Shown one piece after another: positions 41,044-50,544 of a DNA stretch of 64,000 nucleotides (the first letter of the stretch is position 1; the number at the start of each line of letters is the position of its first letter). Source of the DNA: Ruminococcus sp. 210702-SL.1.03 (GTDB lineage: Bacteria; Bacillota; Clostridia; Oscillospirales; Ruminococcaceae); contig NZ_JAJCLZ010000005.1 in the NCBI RefSeq assembly GCF_020559915.1, positions 72,216 to 136,215 of the forward strand, written 5' to 3'. The notes under the pieces were generated by a model that saw only the letters and a list, made by a program, of their open reading frames with translations, ran no database searches and had not been told where the DNA came from. Made by a program: the position numbers and the translations under genes.

Positions 41044-42075
41044 ATGCATATACATAAAAAAGCTGATATACTGCGCCGAGCGATATGCGCGATATGCGCG
41101 GCGGCGGTATTTATATGCGGCGGGGCGACGGCTTTTGCCGAGGGCGAGCCGAGCTTCGACGTAGAAGTGAACGTGCCGCCTAAGACGGTATTTTTGGGCG
41201 ACTCGATAGCGGCGGGCTACGGGCTGAAAGGGTACGACAAAAATGACCTTACCAAGTGTCCCTCATACGCCAATATCCTTGCCGAGGTATTTAAGTCAAA
41301 TCTGCCGGAAGAGGCGGATTTTGCTTACGAAAACCTCGCGATAAGCGGCTACACCTCGCAGGAGCTTCTCGACCTGCTGAAAGGCGGCACCTGCGACAAA
41401 GCGCTTTCAGACGCCGACGCCGTAGTGGTATCCATCGGCGGAAACGATATGCTGGGCGTGTTTCTGGGGATAATGGGCAAGGACAACAGCGTAGGAGATA
41501 TGGTGAACAGATCGCTTTCGCTGAGCGACGACCTCGATACCGCGCTTGCGCCTTTCCACGAAAAGCTCTCAGCCATTACCGACGAGATACACGACCGCAC
41601 CAAAAACGCCGACTGCAAGCTTATCATACAGACCCTTTACAACCCTTTTGAGGGGCATGTTATCTCATTGCTGGACAAGCTGGGCGAGGAGAAGATAGGC
41701 AAGCTGAATGAAACTATTTTCTCGCTTTCGGAAAAAGGCGAGAATTATTTGGTCGCAGACGTGGCGTCAAGCTTTAAGGGCAGAAATCAGGAGCTTACCA
41801 ACATAAAGGATATGGATATACACCCCAACGCCGAGGGTCACCAGCTCATAGCAAAAACGCTGGAGGAGCTTATAGAAAAACAGACATTTACATACCACGA
41901 CGACAAGGCGGAAGCGGAGTATGTCAGCGAGCAGAAAGTAAAAAAGGCAGAGGAAGAAAGAAGATCAGACCGCAGAAAAAATATAGGCATAGCGGCGGGC
42001 GCGGCGGCTGCCGTAACAGCCTGCGCAGCGGTCGGCATAAGCATAGGCGTACACAAACGCAAGACGAAAGAATGA
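41044..42075 (+). CDS. Secreted SGNH/GDSL-family hydrolase
   Basis: Extracellular esterase or acyl hydrolase of 343 aa. A signal peptide (IRRAICAICAAAVFICGGAT-like; cleavage near TAFA-EG) precedes the SGNH blocks: FLGDSIAAGYG with the nucleophile Ser, AISGYTSQ (block II Gly), SIGGNDMLG (block III Asn) and DIHPNAEGH with the Asp-His of the triad. A charged coiled stretch and a C-terminal membrane helix (IGIAAGAAAAVTACAAVGIS) with basic tail anchor it. AUG 41044 is preferred to upstream in-frame AUGs because the GGAG site is spaced best to it. It is followed 10 nt later by the PIN-domain gene. Confidence 0.88.
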   Translation: MHIHKKADILRRAICAICAAAVFICGGATAFAEGEPSFDVEVNVPPKTVFLGDSIAAGYGLKGYDKNDLTKCPSYANILAEVFKSNLPEEADFAYENLAISGYTSQELLDLLKGGTCDKALSDADAVVVSIGGNDMLGVFLGIMGKDNSVGDMVNRSLSLSDDLDTALAPFHEKLSAITDEIHDRTKNADCKLIIQTLYNPFEGHVISLLDKLGEEKIGKLNETIFSLSEKGENYLVADVASSFKGRNQELTNIKDMDIHPNAEGHQLIAKTLEELIEKQTFTYHDDKAEAEYVSEQKVKKAEEERRSDRRKNIGIAAGAAAAVTACAAVGISIGVHKRKTKE

Positions 42076-42085
42076 GGATATTTGT

Positions 42086-44011
42086 ATGAGATCATTTCTT
42101 GTAGATTTTGAGAACGTAAAATCAAAGGGGCTGGTGGGCATAGACCAGCTGGGCAGCGACGACCATGTAGTTATATTTTACAGCGAAAACTCCGACACCA
42201 TAAGCTTTGAGATGCACTGCAGCGTTATGCGCGCGGCGGCGAGCGTGGAGTATATGAAGGTGAACGTCGGCGGCAAAAACGCCCTTGATTTCCAGCTCTC
42301 TACCCTGCTGGGATACATGGTGGCGCAGCAGAACAACTCGCACATTTTCATTATCAGCAACGATAAGGGCTTCGACAAGCTGCATGATTTTTGGGAGAAC
42401 ACTTTCAATGACGCACCGCCCTGCGTGGTATTCAGAACGCAGAACATCGTGGCGGCGCTCAATTACGCAAAGTCGCACAAGGCGGCTTCCATCGAGCTGG
42501 GCGACATAGCGGAGCAGGCGGAAGAGCTTATCGCCGAAACAGTCGCACTGCCCGAGAAGACGTATGTCCCCGAGGAAAAGCCCGCGAAAAAGGCGGATAT
42601 GGAGATAATGGTGCCCGAGGCGATGATACAGGCTTTTCGCCCCGACAAGGAGAAAGCGAGCTCGAGCAAGCCCGCGCATGAGCGCAGGATAGAGATAACC
42701 ACAAACGCATATATTCCCGAAACATCTGCGCCGAGCGAACCTAGCGAACCGAGCGAGCCCGCAGCCCGCCCCGCCGACATCACCGACGCGCAGTTCGCGA
42801 AGTACATGGATATAGCGCGCGCCGCCGAAGGCGAAGAGCTGCCGCTCAGCCTTTTCAAGCTGGAAGAGGGCAGACTGCGCAATGTACTCAATGAGCTGAA
42901 CCGCTCGATATGCCTGCGCGACCTGCGCAAAGTTCTGGTAGCGGCGATGGGCTGCGAGGACGGCGAGTACATCGCTTCCGAGCTGACCGACAATTACGAC
43001 AGGATAAAAGCGCGGCTGGCTGAACTTAGCGCGCAGGAGCAGGAAGCTGAAACTGCCGATGATGCCGAGAACGCCGAAAACGCCGCCGAGCCGAAAAAGG
43101 TAGACGCAGATATGAAGAAAAAGCTGCACGCCCTGCTAGACCCCATCGCGACGAAAGATGAATTTTCGGGCACGGTAGCGCAGATAAACATCTCCGCCAC
43201 CCCGCAGCAGCTGTACATCAACATGATAAAGCGCTTCAACAAAAAGCGTGGCTGTGTGCTCTACAAGGCGATAAAGGCTGAGTTCAAGCGCTTTATAGAG
43301 CCTGCCGCGGAAGAACCTGCGCCCGCCGAGCCGAAAAAGGCGGACAATACCATGAAGAAAAAACTGCACACCCTGCTCGACCCGATAGCCTCGAACGACG
43401 AATTTTCGGGCGTGGTATCGCTGATAAACCGCTCGGCAGATTCGCAGGAGCTTGCGGCGAATATGACCCAGCGCTTCGGTGCGGAACGCGGCAGCGAACT
43501 TTACGAGATAGTAGAGTCAGACTTCATGGATTTCATGGGCGAAGCGGCGGCAGTGAACGCTGTTGCCGCAGCCGTTGACGAATCGCCGAAGCAGGAAGAG
43601 CCTGCGGAGATCGCCGCGGAAAAAGCCCCCGAAAAGACGGAACAGCCCGAACAGAAAGCTAAGGAGCAGAAGCCTGCCAAAAAGCGCAGCGCAGCGGGAA
43701 AGACTAAATCAGAAAAATCTGTAAAGCCGAAAAAGGCTGAGAAGAAAAAGGCTGAGCCTGCCGAACAGCCCGAGGAATTATCCCCCGAATATGCGGCTAA
43801 GCTGGAAGATGGCGTGCGCGCGGCGCTCAAGGGAAAATCAAACGCCGAGGAGACCGCCGCGGCGGTAGAGGTAGCCCTCGCCTCAAGAAGCAAGCACGAC
43901 CTCTACATCGGCATGGTGAAAAAATTCAAGAAAAAGCGCGGACTAGTGATATATAATGAGATAAAGGAAGGCTGCGAAAAGCTCGCGGCTGAAAGGAGCG
44001 CGGCGAAATGA
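42086..44011 (+). CDS. PIN/NYN-like nuclease-domain protein with C-terminal helical repeats
   Basis: 641-aa protein with an N-terminal PIN-like domain (1–130): SFLVDFENV (D7, E9, N10), FYSEN, KNALDFQLSTLLGY (D68) and IFIISNDKGFD (D93, D97). These acidic residues match the metal site of NYN/PIN RNases. After a disordered stretch come related helical modules: one at about 235–315, two clear copies starting MKKKLHALLDPIATKDEFSG (about 343) and MKKKLHTLLDPIASNDEFSG (about 423), and a fourth near 573–635 with KFKKKRGLVIYNEIKEG. A Lys/Glu/Pro-rich linker separates copies three and four. The basic KKRG motif could bind nucleic acid. AUG with GAGGATATTTGT upstream; ends overlapping yfcE (ATGA). The architecture is new to me. 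Confidence 0.75.
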   Translation: MRSFLVDFENVKSKGLVGIDQLGSDDHVVIFYSENSDTISFEMHCSVMRAAASVEYMKVNVGGKNALDFQLSTLLGYMVAQQNNSHIFIISNDKGFDKLHDFWENTFNDAPPCVVFRTQNIVAALNYAKSHKAASIELGDIAEQAEELIAETVALPEKTYVPEEKPAKKADMEIMVPEAMIQAFRPDKEKASSSKPAHERRIEITTNAYIPETSAPSEPSEPSEPAARPADITDAQFAKYMDIARAAEGEELPLSLFKLEEGRLRNVLNELNRSICLRDLRKVLVAAMGCEDGEYIASELTDNYDRIKARLAELSAQEQEAETADDAENAENAAEPKKVDADMKKKLHALLDPIATKDEFSGTVAQINISATPQQLYINMIKRFNKKRGCVLYKAIKAEFKRFIEPAAEEPAPAEPKKADNTMKKKLHTLLDPIASNDEFSGVVSLINRSADSQELAANMTQRFGAERGSELYEIVESDFMDFMGEAAAVNAVAAAVDESPKQEEPAEIAAEKAPEKTEQPEQKAKEQKPAKKRSAAGKTKSEKSVKPKKAEKKKAEPAEQPEELSPEYAAKLEDGVRAALKGKSNAEETAAAVEVALASRSKHDLYIGMVKKFKKKRGLVIYNEIKEGCEKLAAERSAAK

Positions 44012-44532
44012 AATACATGATAGCTTCGGACATACACGGTTCGGCATACTGGTGCGAGAAACTGCTCGCGGCTTTTGAAAAGAGCGGCGCTGATAAGCTG
44101 ATACTGCTGGGCGACATACTTTACCACGGCCCGCGCAACGACCTGCCGCAGGGCTACGAGCCGAAAAAGGTGATAGCAATGCTCAACCCCCTCGCAGACA
44201 AGCTGATATGCGTTCGCGGAAACTGCGAAGCCGAGGTAGACCAAATGGTGCTGAACTTTCCCGTGATGAGCGAGAGCGCGGTCATCTGCGACCACGGCAA
44301 GACGCTTTTTGCGACACACGGACATATATACGACCCCGACAAGCTGCCCCCGCTGGCGGACGGCACTATCTTCCTTTACGGCCACACACATATACCCGAC
44401 GACCAAACCAAACAGCAGGGCGAGAAAAGCATACGCTGCATAAACCCCGGCTCGGTTTCCATACCGAAAAAAGGCTCGGCACACCGCTGCCTTATCTGGG
44501 CGGGCGGAGATTTTGAAGAAGCGGTGCTGTGA
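44008..44532 (+). CDS. yfcE: YfcE-family metallophosphodiesterase
   Basis: Calcineurin-like phosphodiesterase of 174 aa, very close to E. coli YfcE. Motifs: MIASDIHGSAYW (metal Asp and His), LILLGDILYHGPRNDLP, VRGNCEAEVDQM (Asn and the acidic pair), FATHGHIY and YGHTHIPD with metal His, and NPGSVSIPKKG. Start AUG overlaps the stop of the PIN-domain gene, so the two are translationally coupled: a possible nuclease and phosphodiesterase pair. YfcE cleaves model phosphodiesters; the natural substrate is unknown. Confidence 0.95.
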   Translation: MKYMIASDIHGSAYWCEKLLAAFEKSGADKLILLGDILYHGPRNDLPQGYEPKKVIAMLNPLADKLICVRGNCEAEVDQMVLNFPVMSESAVICDHGKTLFATHGHIYDPDKLPPLADGTIFLYGHTHIPDDQTKQQGEKSIRCINPGSVSIPKKGSAHRCLIWAGGDFEEAVL

Positions 44533-44600
44533 AGCATTGCCAAAAAAATCTTTTGAGAATGTTTTTTTCGTGTTAATTTGATGATTTTTCGGAAATACGG

Positions 44601-44629
44601 TTGCAATTTCAGAAAAAGTGTGGTATGAT
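44601..44629 (+). promoter_or_regulatory. Extended -10 promoter for the zinc-ribbon gene at 44709
   Basis: TTGCAA (44601–44606), 17-nt spacer ending GTGTGG, TATGAT (44624–44629). Confidence 0.65.
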
Positions 44630-44708
44630 TATAATTAGACAAGGTATACCCTGAGCAGAAACAGAGGTATCCATTTTTAGGAAATGAAAAAGGAAGGATT
44701 TGATAGTT

Positions 44709-45845
44709 TTGAAAACCAGAACTTGTCCGTTTTGCGGTAAGGAGATCTCAGAAGAGGCGATACTTTGCAAATTCTGTCACAACCTGCTTATCGACGAAAA
44801 CGGTAAAGATATAGAGCCGCAGTATGAAGAGCCCGAACAGCCCGCAGAGGAGGAAAACACCATAGTTTACTCTAAGGAAGAGCTGAAAAAGGCTATGGAG
44901 CAGGCTAAGGCCGAAAGCGCCGACCCCGACGAGATAGTCGCCGAGGCTGAGCAGAACCTCGAGGAAGCTTACGAAGAGCAGGCCGAAAGCCCCGAAGAAG
45001 TTTACGATGATACCGTTTACAACGAGGACGCCGACGACGAGGGCGAAGCTTATACATACGACGACGAATACGGCGACGGCAGCGAAGAAGGCGAATATGC
45101 CGAGGAAGAGTACGCTGACGGCGAGTATGCCGAGGAAGAGTACCCCGAGGGCGAATACGCTGAAGGCGAGTACCCCGAAGAGGAATATCAGCCCGAGGAA
45201 TACGAGCCTGCGCAGCCCGAAAACGCTACGCTCGACGAATACGACCCCAAGAGAACTTTCCTCATCACAGCTATAATCACGCTGGGAATACTTATTATAA
45301 TCATCGCGGCAGTAGCGGTGGGCTACAAGCTTTTCGGCTTCGGCTCAGACGACAGCAGCTCGAACGCCGCGCACGTTACTGTTACTCAGGGAAACACCGA
45401 CACCGCGACCGCGACCGAGCCCGTAACTACGGAATATGTGCCGCAGGTAACTGACGATACCGCTTCGGAAAACCCGACCGACATCGCCGACAGCCTTGCC
45501 GCAGACCCCGTTACCGACTCTGCCATCAACTCGGCGGCTGACTCTATGGCAGACAGCTCCGCGGCGGACAGCGCTGCTGATTCTTCGGCAGACTCTTCCG
45601 CAGCCGACAGCTCCTCCGCTGCTGACGACAACAGCTCGCTGGCAGGTCCAGAGGGCGGATATTACAGCTGGAACGAAGCTACCGCTATTTGGCAGAGCTA
45701 CGCTTCGAGCAACGGTCTTACCGACGGCGGCTACGCTTACGGTACTGACGGCGTAGAGATGAACTTCTACGGCACCGACGCTGACGGCGTTACCCACACT
45801 TACAGAGTAGACCTCGTTACCGGCGCAATCTCTCAGATAGGCTGA
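44709..45845 (+). CDS. Zinc-ribbon membrane protein with acidic repeat region
   Basis: Single-pass membrane protein of 378 aa. An N-terminal zinc ribbon (CPFCGKEISEEAILCKFC) is followed by a very acidic region with imperfect EYAEEEY/EYPEGEY repeats (about 125–165), one helix (FLITAIITLGILIIIIAAVA, about 188–210), a Ser/Ala/Asp/Thr-rich extracellular stretch, and a compact C-terminal domain (YYSWNEATAIWQSYASSNGL ... TYRVDLVTGAISQIG). I choose UUG 44709 because AGGAAGGA is 10 nt upstream; the earlier UUG at 44700 is too close. Similar in plan to the genes at 45938 and 34588–37023. Function unknown. Confidence 0.78.
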   Translation: MKTRTCPFCGKEISEEAILCKFCHNLLIDENGKDIEPQYEEPEQPAEEENTIVYSKEELKKAMEQAKAESADPDEIVAEAEQNLEEAYEEQAESPEEVYDDTVYNEDADDEGEAYTYDDEYGDGSEEGEYAEEEYADGEYAEEEYPEGEYAEGEYPEEEYQPEEYEPAQPENATLDEYDPKRTFLITAIITLGILIIIIAAVAVGYKLFGFGSDDSSSNAAHVTVTQGNTDTATATEPVTTEYVPQVTDDTASENPTDIADSLAADPVTDSAINSAADSMADSSAADSAADSSADSSAADSSSAADDNSSLAGPEGGYYSWNEATAIWQSYASSNGLTDGGYAYGTDGVEMNFYGTDADGVTHTYRVDLVTGAISQIG

Positions 45846-45867
45846 TACTGACAGAATATTATCCGAA

Positions 45868-45908
45868 TAGGCAATATCGTGCGGCAGGCGCCTTGCGGTA
45901 TTGCCTAT
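45868..45908 (+). other. Stable stem-loop between two zinc-ribbon genes
   Basis: ATAGGCAATA pairs with TATTGCCTAT, with further partial pairing inside. No T tract follows, so it may be an mRNA-stability or processing structure, or a weak terminator. Confidence 0.4.
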
Positions 45909-45937
45909 GGTAAATTAAAAACTTTGGAGGAATACAG

Positions 45938-46738
45938 ATGCAGACTAAAACTTGTCCGAACTGCGGCAGAGTGATACCTGAAGACGCTATAACCTGCAAG
46001 CACTGCGGCACAATGTTTTTCAACACGGGAGCAGGCTTCGGCTACGGCAATGTGAACCGCCAGCCCCAGCCCGAACAGCACGAATATGCACCCGAGCAGC
46101 CCGCAGATCAGGAGTATGCCGAGGGCGATTACAGTGATTACGGCGAATACGATAATTATGATGAGTACAACGATCATGAGGACGAACAGCCCGAAGCGAA
46201 CTACGACGAGGAAGCCGAAGACGACGGCATAAAAGAGCCGCTTTCCGCCGACGCGCGCTACCGCAAGATAGTTATAATAGTACTCTCCGCGATCTTTGCG
46301 CTGCTGATAATCGTTATAGTGCTGCTTTTCATTACAAAGAATGACAACGATTTCGGTCAGAAAAACGGTTCGGGAGCAGCGCTGACTACGCGTGCGCCCG
46401 TAAGCAAGAGCGATGAAAGCTCTTCCCTGCTTGACACGCTGACCGAGCTGGATTCCTCAGAGGCTGACGAGGACGAAGATTCTGAGCTTGACGAAAGCAG
46501 CGAGGAGGATACATCTTCCGAGGACGAGAGCAGCGAGGACGATTCTTCCTCAAAGGCTGACGCAACGCTGCCCGACGAGTACATACCTCCGCAGACCACC
46601 ACAACGCCTGCGCCCGAGACAACGACCACCACGACTACCGAGCCAGAAACGACCACAACGCCTGCGCCGACCGAGACCGAGCCGCCGCAGACTGACCCCG
46701 AGCCGACGGATACCGAGTACCCGCCGCTGCCGGAATGA
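45938..46738 (+). CDS. Zinc-ribbon membrane protein with Ser/Thr/Pro-rich tail
   Basis: 266-aa protein. N-terminal zinc ribbon CPNCGRVIPEDAITCKHCG, a Tyr/Asp/Glu-rich cytoplasmic region (about 45–95), one membrane helix (IVIIVLSAIFALLIIVIVLL, about 107–128), then a disordered Ser/Glu/Asp and finally Thr/Pro-rich extracellular tail (repeated TTTPAPE blocks) suited to glycosylation or wall spanning. No folded extracellular domain is visible. AUG with TTGGAGGAA upstream. Second gene after 44709; both probably co-transcribed. Confidence 0.75.
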   Translation: MQTKTCPNCGRVIPEDAITCKHCGTMFFNTGAGFGYGNVNRQPQPEQHEYAPEQPADQEYAEGDYSDYGEYDNYDEYNDHEDEQPEANYDEEAEDDGIKEPLSADARYRKIVIIVLSAIFALLIIVIVLLFITKNDNDFGQKNGSGAALTTRAPVSKSDESSSLLDTLTELDSSEADEDEDSELDESSEEDTSSEDESSEDDSSSKADATLPDEYIPPQTTTTPAPETTTTTTTEPETTTTPAPTETEPPQTDPEPTDTEYPPLPE

Positions 46739-46768
46739 TCCAGAGATTAACAAAGCGAATATACCGAA

Positions 46769-46818
46769 AAATTCCCGTTTGATGTAAACAAAATGTTTAT
46801 CAATCGGGAATTTTTTTG
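46769..46818 (+). terminator. Intrinsic terminator of the zinc-ribbon gene pair
   Basis: AATTCCCGTTTGAT pairs with ATCAATCGGGAATT across a 15-nt loop, followed by T residues. Confidence 0.8.
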
Positions 46819-46883
46819 CGTTTGTTCGTTATAATATACAAATGTTAATGCGCCAAACGCTGCAATTTGTTGAGCGAAAGTAA

Positions 46884-46912
46884 TTGAAATCCCGCGAAAA
46901 ATGTGGTATAAT
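46884..46912 (+). promoter_or_regulatory. Extended -10 promoter of typA
   Basis: TTGAAA (46884–46889), 17-nt spacer ending ATGTGG, TATAAT (46907–46912). Confidence 0.78.
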
Positions 46913-46999
46913 ATTATTTTGAGAGATTGTAAAAAACGTTAAACAAACTTAAATATTCGGAACGGTAAATATGATAAAAGCGAAAGGAAGAGTAAAGAA

Positions 47000-48817
47000 A
47001 TGGTAAGAGAAGACCTTAGAAACGTTGCGATAATCGCACACGTTGACCACGGCAAGACTACTCTGGTAGACGAAATGCTAAAGCAGTCAGGCACTTTCAG
47101 AGAAAATCAAGCGGTAGAAGAGCGAGTAATGGACTCTAACGACATCGAGCGCGAAAGAGGAATAACCATACTGGCAAAAAACACCTCGATAAAGTACAAA
47201 GACGTTAAGATAAACATAATCGACACCCCAGGCCACGCCGATTTCGGCGGCGAGGTAGAGCGCGTGCTGAAGATGGTAAATGGCGTTATCCTTCTGGTAG
47301 ACGCTGCCGAAGGTCCTATGCCGCAGACCAGATTCGTGCTTCAGAAAGCGCTTGAGCTGGGCCACAAGATAATCGTAGTAATAAACAAGATCGACCGTCC
47401 CGACGCGCGCCTTAACGAGGTCGGCGACGAAGTTCTCGAGCTGCTGATGGATCTCGACGCTACCGATGAACAGCTCGACAGCCCAATTCTTTACTGCTCG
47501 GGCAGAGATGGTACGGCTTCCTACAAGCCCAACGTGCCGGGCGAGAACCTTATCCCCCTGCTGGACGAGATACTCACCTACATTCCCGCGCCGGTAGTTG
47601 ACGACGAGGGCGAGATGCAGTATTTGGTATCTGCTATCGACTACAACGACTACGTCGGCAGAATTGCGGTAGGACGCGTAGAGCGCGGCACTATCAAGGT
47701 AAATCAGGACGTTACCGTCGGCGACTTCCACCAGACTAAAAAGGAGTACCGCGGCAAGATCGTGACCATTTACCAGATCGAGGGACTAAACCGCGTGCCT
47801 TGCGAGAGCGCGAGCGCGGGCGACATCGTCTGCATAAGCGGTTTGGAGAACATCACCATCGGCGACACCATCTGCTCCTTCGGCCACTTCGAGCCGCTGC
47901 CTTTCGTAAAGATCTCTGAGCCTACTGTAGAAATGACATTCTCGGTAAACGATTCGCCTTTCGCGGGCAGAGAGGGCAAGTTCGTGACCTCACGCCAGCT
48001 TCGCGACAGACTTTTCAAAGAGCTGCTGAAAGACGTTTCGCTGAGAGTTTCCGAGACCGACTCTACCGACAGCTTCCGCGTAGCGGGCAGAGGTGAGATG
48101 CACCTTTCGATACTGATCGAAAATATGCGCCGCGAGGGCTACGAGCTGGCAGTTTCCACCCCCCGCGTGCTTTATAAAGAAGTAAACGGCAAGCTTTGCG
48201 AGCCTATCGAGCGCCTTGTTATTGACGTTCCCGAGGGCTGCGTAGGCTCGGTAATGGAAAAGCTGGGTTCGCGCAAGGGCGAGCTTTCGCAGATGACCCC
48301 TGTCGGCAGCCGCATGAGAATAGAATTTCTCATCCCCAGCCGCGGACTTTTCGGTTACAGAAGCGAATTCCTCACCGATACCAAGGGCGAGGGCATCATG
48401 AGCTCGGTATTCTACGAGTATCAGCCGCACAAGGGCGACATCGCGCGCCGCTCTACCGGTTCGCTGGTAGCTTTTGAAACGGGCGAGGCTATTACCTACG
48501 GTCTGTACAACGCTCAGGAGCGCGGCGAGCTGTTCATCGGCGCGGGCACGCCTGTTTACGAGGGCATGGTAGTAGGCGCTTCGCCGAAGTCGGACGACCT
48601 CGTGGTAAATGTCTGCAAGAAAAAGCACCTTACCAACACCCGTGCAAGCGGAAGCGACGATGCTTTAAGACTTATCCCGCCGAGAAATCTCAGCCTTGAG
48701 GACTGCCTTGAATTCCTCGCGGACGACGAGCTGCTCGAAGTTACCCCGAAGAGCATGAGGATTCGCAAGAGAACTCTGAGCAATTCGCTGAGAGCAAAAG
48801 AGCGCGCAAAAATGTAA
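47000..48817 (+). CDS. typA: Ribosome-associated translational GTPase TypA/BipA
   Basis: Elongation-factor-like GTPase acting on the ribosome in stress adaptation and 50S assembly. G motifs: [10 protein letters not shown] (G1), [11 protein letters not shown] (switch I), [14 protein letters not shown] (G3), [10 protein letters not shown] (G4) and CSGRDG (G5). Later domains II, III, V and the TypA-specific C-terminal domain ([19 protein letters not shown] end) are complete. 605 aa is the family norm. AUG with AAAGGAAGAG upstream. Single gene with its own promoter and terminator. Confidence 0.97.
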   Translation: MVREDLRNVAIIAHVDHGKTTLVDEMLKQSGTFRENQAVEERVMDSNDIERERGITILAKNTSIKYKDVKINIIDTPGHADFGGEVERVLKMVNGVILLVDAAEGPMPQTRFVLQKALELGHKIIVVINKIDRPDARLNEVGDEVLELLMDLDATDEQLDSPILYCSGRDGTASYKPNVPGENLIPLLDEILTYIPAPVVDDEGEMQYLVSAIDYNDYVGRIAVGRVERGTIKVNQDVTVGDFHQTKKEYRGKIVTIYQIEGLNRVPCESASAGDIVCISGLENITIGDTICSFGHFEPLPFVKISEPTVEMTFSVNDSPFAGREGKFVTSRQLRDRLFKELLKDVSLRVSETDSTDSFRVAGRGEMHLSILIENMRREGYELAVSTPRVLYKEVNGKLCEPIERLVIDVPEGCVGSVMEKLGSRKGELSQMTPVGSRMRIEFLIPSRGLFGYRSEFLTDTKGEGIMSSVFYEYQPHKGDIARRSTGSLVAFETGEAITYGLYNAQERGELFIGAGTPVYEGMVVGASPKSDDLVVNVCKKKHLTNTRASGSDDALRLIPPRNLSLEDCLEFLADDELLEVTPKSMRIRKRTLSNSLRAKERAKM

Positions 48818-48826
48818 GAACTTTCT

Positions 48827-48855
48827 AACGGCGGTGAGATACCCGCCGTTTTTTT
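48827..48855 (+). terminator. Intrinsic terminator of typA
   Basis: AACGGCGG pairs with CCGCCGTT around TGAGATAC, followed by a T tract. Confidence 0.8.
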
Positions 48856-48862
48856 GTGCATA

Positions 48863-48900
48863 TGCAAAAACGCCGCAGAGCTTCGTACCCTGCGGCGTTT
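48863..48900 (-). terminator. Intrinsic terminator of the hydrogenase gene
   Basis: Minus strand AAACGCCGCAG pairs with CTGCGGCGTTT around GGTACGAAGCT, followed by TTGC; it lies 20 nt after the hydrogenase stop. Confidence 0.75.
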
Positions 48901-48921
48901 GTTATTAACAGATGTATGCGA

Positions 48922-50454
48922 TTATTCCTCTGCGGGCTTGTTGAAGCTGAGGGTGATCTCGTGCTCAGTTTCGAGCGCGTTTTGCTTGTCAGCGTCCTTA
49001 GCGTACTTGTTTACCAGTATCGTAGACTTTTCAACAGCCTGAAGTGTGCCCGCGCCGGCAACGCAGCCGCCGGGACAAGCCATGCCCTCGAGCAGGTAGC
49101 CATTGTACTTGCCCGCCTTAGCCAGAGTGAGCAGCTTACGGCAGTCGCGCAGACCCTGCGCCGACTCTACCTTTATCTCGCGCTCGGGGTCGAGCTTCTT
49201 GATAACGTCTGATACCGCCTTGGCAACGCCGCCGGAAACAGCGAAAATTCTGCCGTCGCCCGTGCCCTCGTTCAGCTCTACCTTTTCATCGTCGGTGATG
49301 TCCTCGAACTTAACGTCCTTAGCCTCAAACATACCCATCAGCTCTTCAAAAGTCAGTACGAAGTCAACATCGCTGCGGATAGAGCGGCGCGAAGCCTCAA
49401 GCTTCTTAGCGGCGCAAGGGCCGATGAAAGCTATGTAAGCGTCGGGATTTTCCTTCTTCACCATTCTCGCGGTAAGCACCATCGGCGTCATAGCCATAGA
49501 GATATTCTGCGCGATGTCGGGGAAAAGCTTTTTCGCCATTACCGACCATGCGGGGCAGCAGGATGTCGCCATAAACGGCTGGTTCTCGGGCACATCGCGC
49601 ATGAAGTCCTTAGCCTCTTCGATAGCGCAGAGGTCAGCGCCGATAGCTACTTCTACTACGCTGTCGAAGCCGAGCTTTTTCATAGCGGCGGTGAGCTTTT
49701 CGGGCGAAGCCTTAGGGCCGAACTGACCTACAAAAGCGGGAGCGACTATTGCGATGACCTTCTTGCCCGTCTTCATAGCGTGGATAAGCTGGAAGATCTG
49801 ACCCTTATCGACTATCGCGCCGAAGGGACAGTTTACAAGGCACATACCGCAGGAAACGCACTTATCGTGGTCGATCTCCGCTCTGCCCTGCTCGTCGGAC
49901 TTGATAGCGTCCATACCGCAGGCGGCGGCGCAGGGGCGCTCCATTTTATTGATAGCGCCGTAGGGACAGACTCCCGCGCAGCGTCCGCACTTTATGCACT
50001 TCGACTGATCTATTACAGATTTGCCGTGAATTATCTCGATAGCTTTCTTGGGACAGACTTCCTTACAAGGGTGAGCAAGGCAGCCCTGGCAGCAGTCGGT
50101 AACGTGGTAGTGGGCTTCGGGACAAGCGTTGCAGGCAAACTTGATGATATTTACCAGCGGCGGATCGTAGTATTTTTCAGCGATAGCCGTTTCCTCAATG
50201 CCCTCAGAAACCGACTTGTGCTCGTCGATGGGGCGCAGCGGCAGACCGATCGCCAAGCGCAGACGCTCTTCAACTATCGCGCGCTCAAGAAATATCGACT
50301 CGCGGTAGACCGCCTCGCTGCCGGGCACGATCTTGTAAGGCAGGTCGCCGATCTTCGCCGAATAATCGCCGCCCTCGTAAGCCAGACGTGCCACTTCGGT
50401 AAACACCTTGCGGCGTATATCAGTTACCGAAGAGTAGATTCCTCTCATTTTCAT
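48922..50454 (-). CDS. Monomeric [FeFe] hydrogenase, group B-like
   Basis: Ferredoxin-linked hydrogenase that disposes of reductant as H2 or takes it up. The N-terminal 220 residues hold several Cys-rich clusters, including CIKCGRCAGVCPYG and CVSCGMCLVNCPFG for two [4Fe-4S] centres and further Cys in DCCQGCLAHPCKEVCPK and ERPCAAACG. The H-cluster domain shows L1 TSCCPAW (297–303, with the proton-relay second Cys), L2 GPCAAKK (345–351) and L3 EGMACPGGC (456–464). L2 has Gly in place of the Met of classical group A enzymes, which suggests group B. 510 aa; AUG with AGGAG upstream. Maturases HydE, HydF and HydG are not in the window. Confidence 0.92.
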   Translation of the reverse strand: MKMRGIYSSVTDIRRKVFTEVARLAYEGGDYSAKIGDLPYKIVPGSEAVYRESIFLERAIVEERLRLAIGLPLRPIDEHKSVSEGIEETAIAEKYYDPPLVNIIKFACNACPEAHYHVTDCCQGCLAHPCKEVCPKKAIEIIHGKSVIDQSKCIKCGRCAGVCPYGAINKMERPCAAACGMDAIKSDEQGRAEIDHDKCVSCGMCLVNCPFGAIVDKGQIFQLIHAMKTGKKVIAIVAPAFVGQFGPKASPEKLTAAMKKLGFDSVVEVAIGADLCAIEEAKDFMRDVPENQPFMATSCCPAWSVMAKKLFPDIAQNISMAMTPMVLTARMVKKENPDAYIAFIGPCAAKKLEASRRSIRSDVDFVLTFEELMGMFEAKDVKFEDITDDEKVELNEGTGDGRIFAVSGGVAKAVSDVIKKLDPEREIKVESAQGLRDCRKLLTLAKAGKYNGYLLEGMACPGGCVAGAGTLQAVEKSTILVNKYAKDADKQNALETEHEITLSFNKPAEE

Positions 50455-50544
50455 ACCAACATTCTCCTATTCCGTTTTATTTCTGTATATCTTGCGCGCC
50501 GTATTATGGGTAAAATGTGCGAATGGGCGCAGTTATCCATATTT

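Noticed and set aside
42122..43129. 335-codon minus-strand frame
   Set aside because: Antisense shadow of the PIN-domain gene; long frames of this kind are expected in GC-rich codons.
45080..45200. Repeated GAATATGCCGAGG-like units
   Set aside because: They encode the acidic EYAEEEY repeats of the zinc-ribbon protein; coding repeat, not a DNA element.
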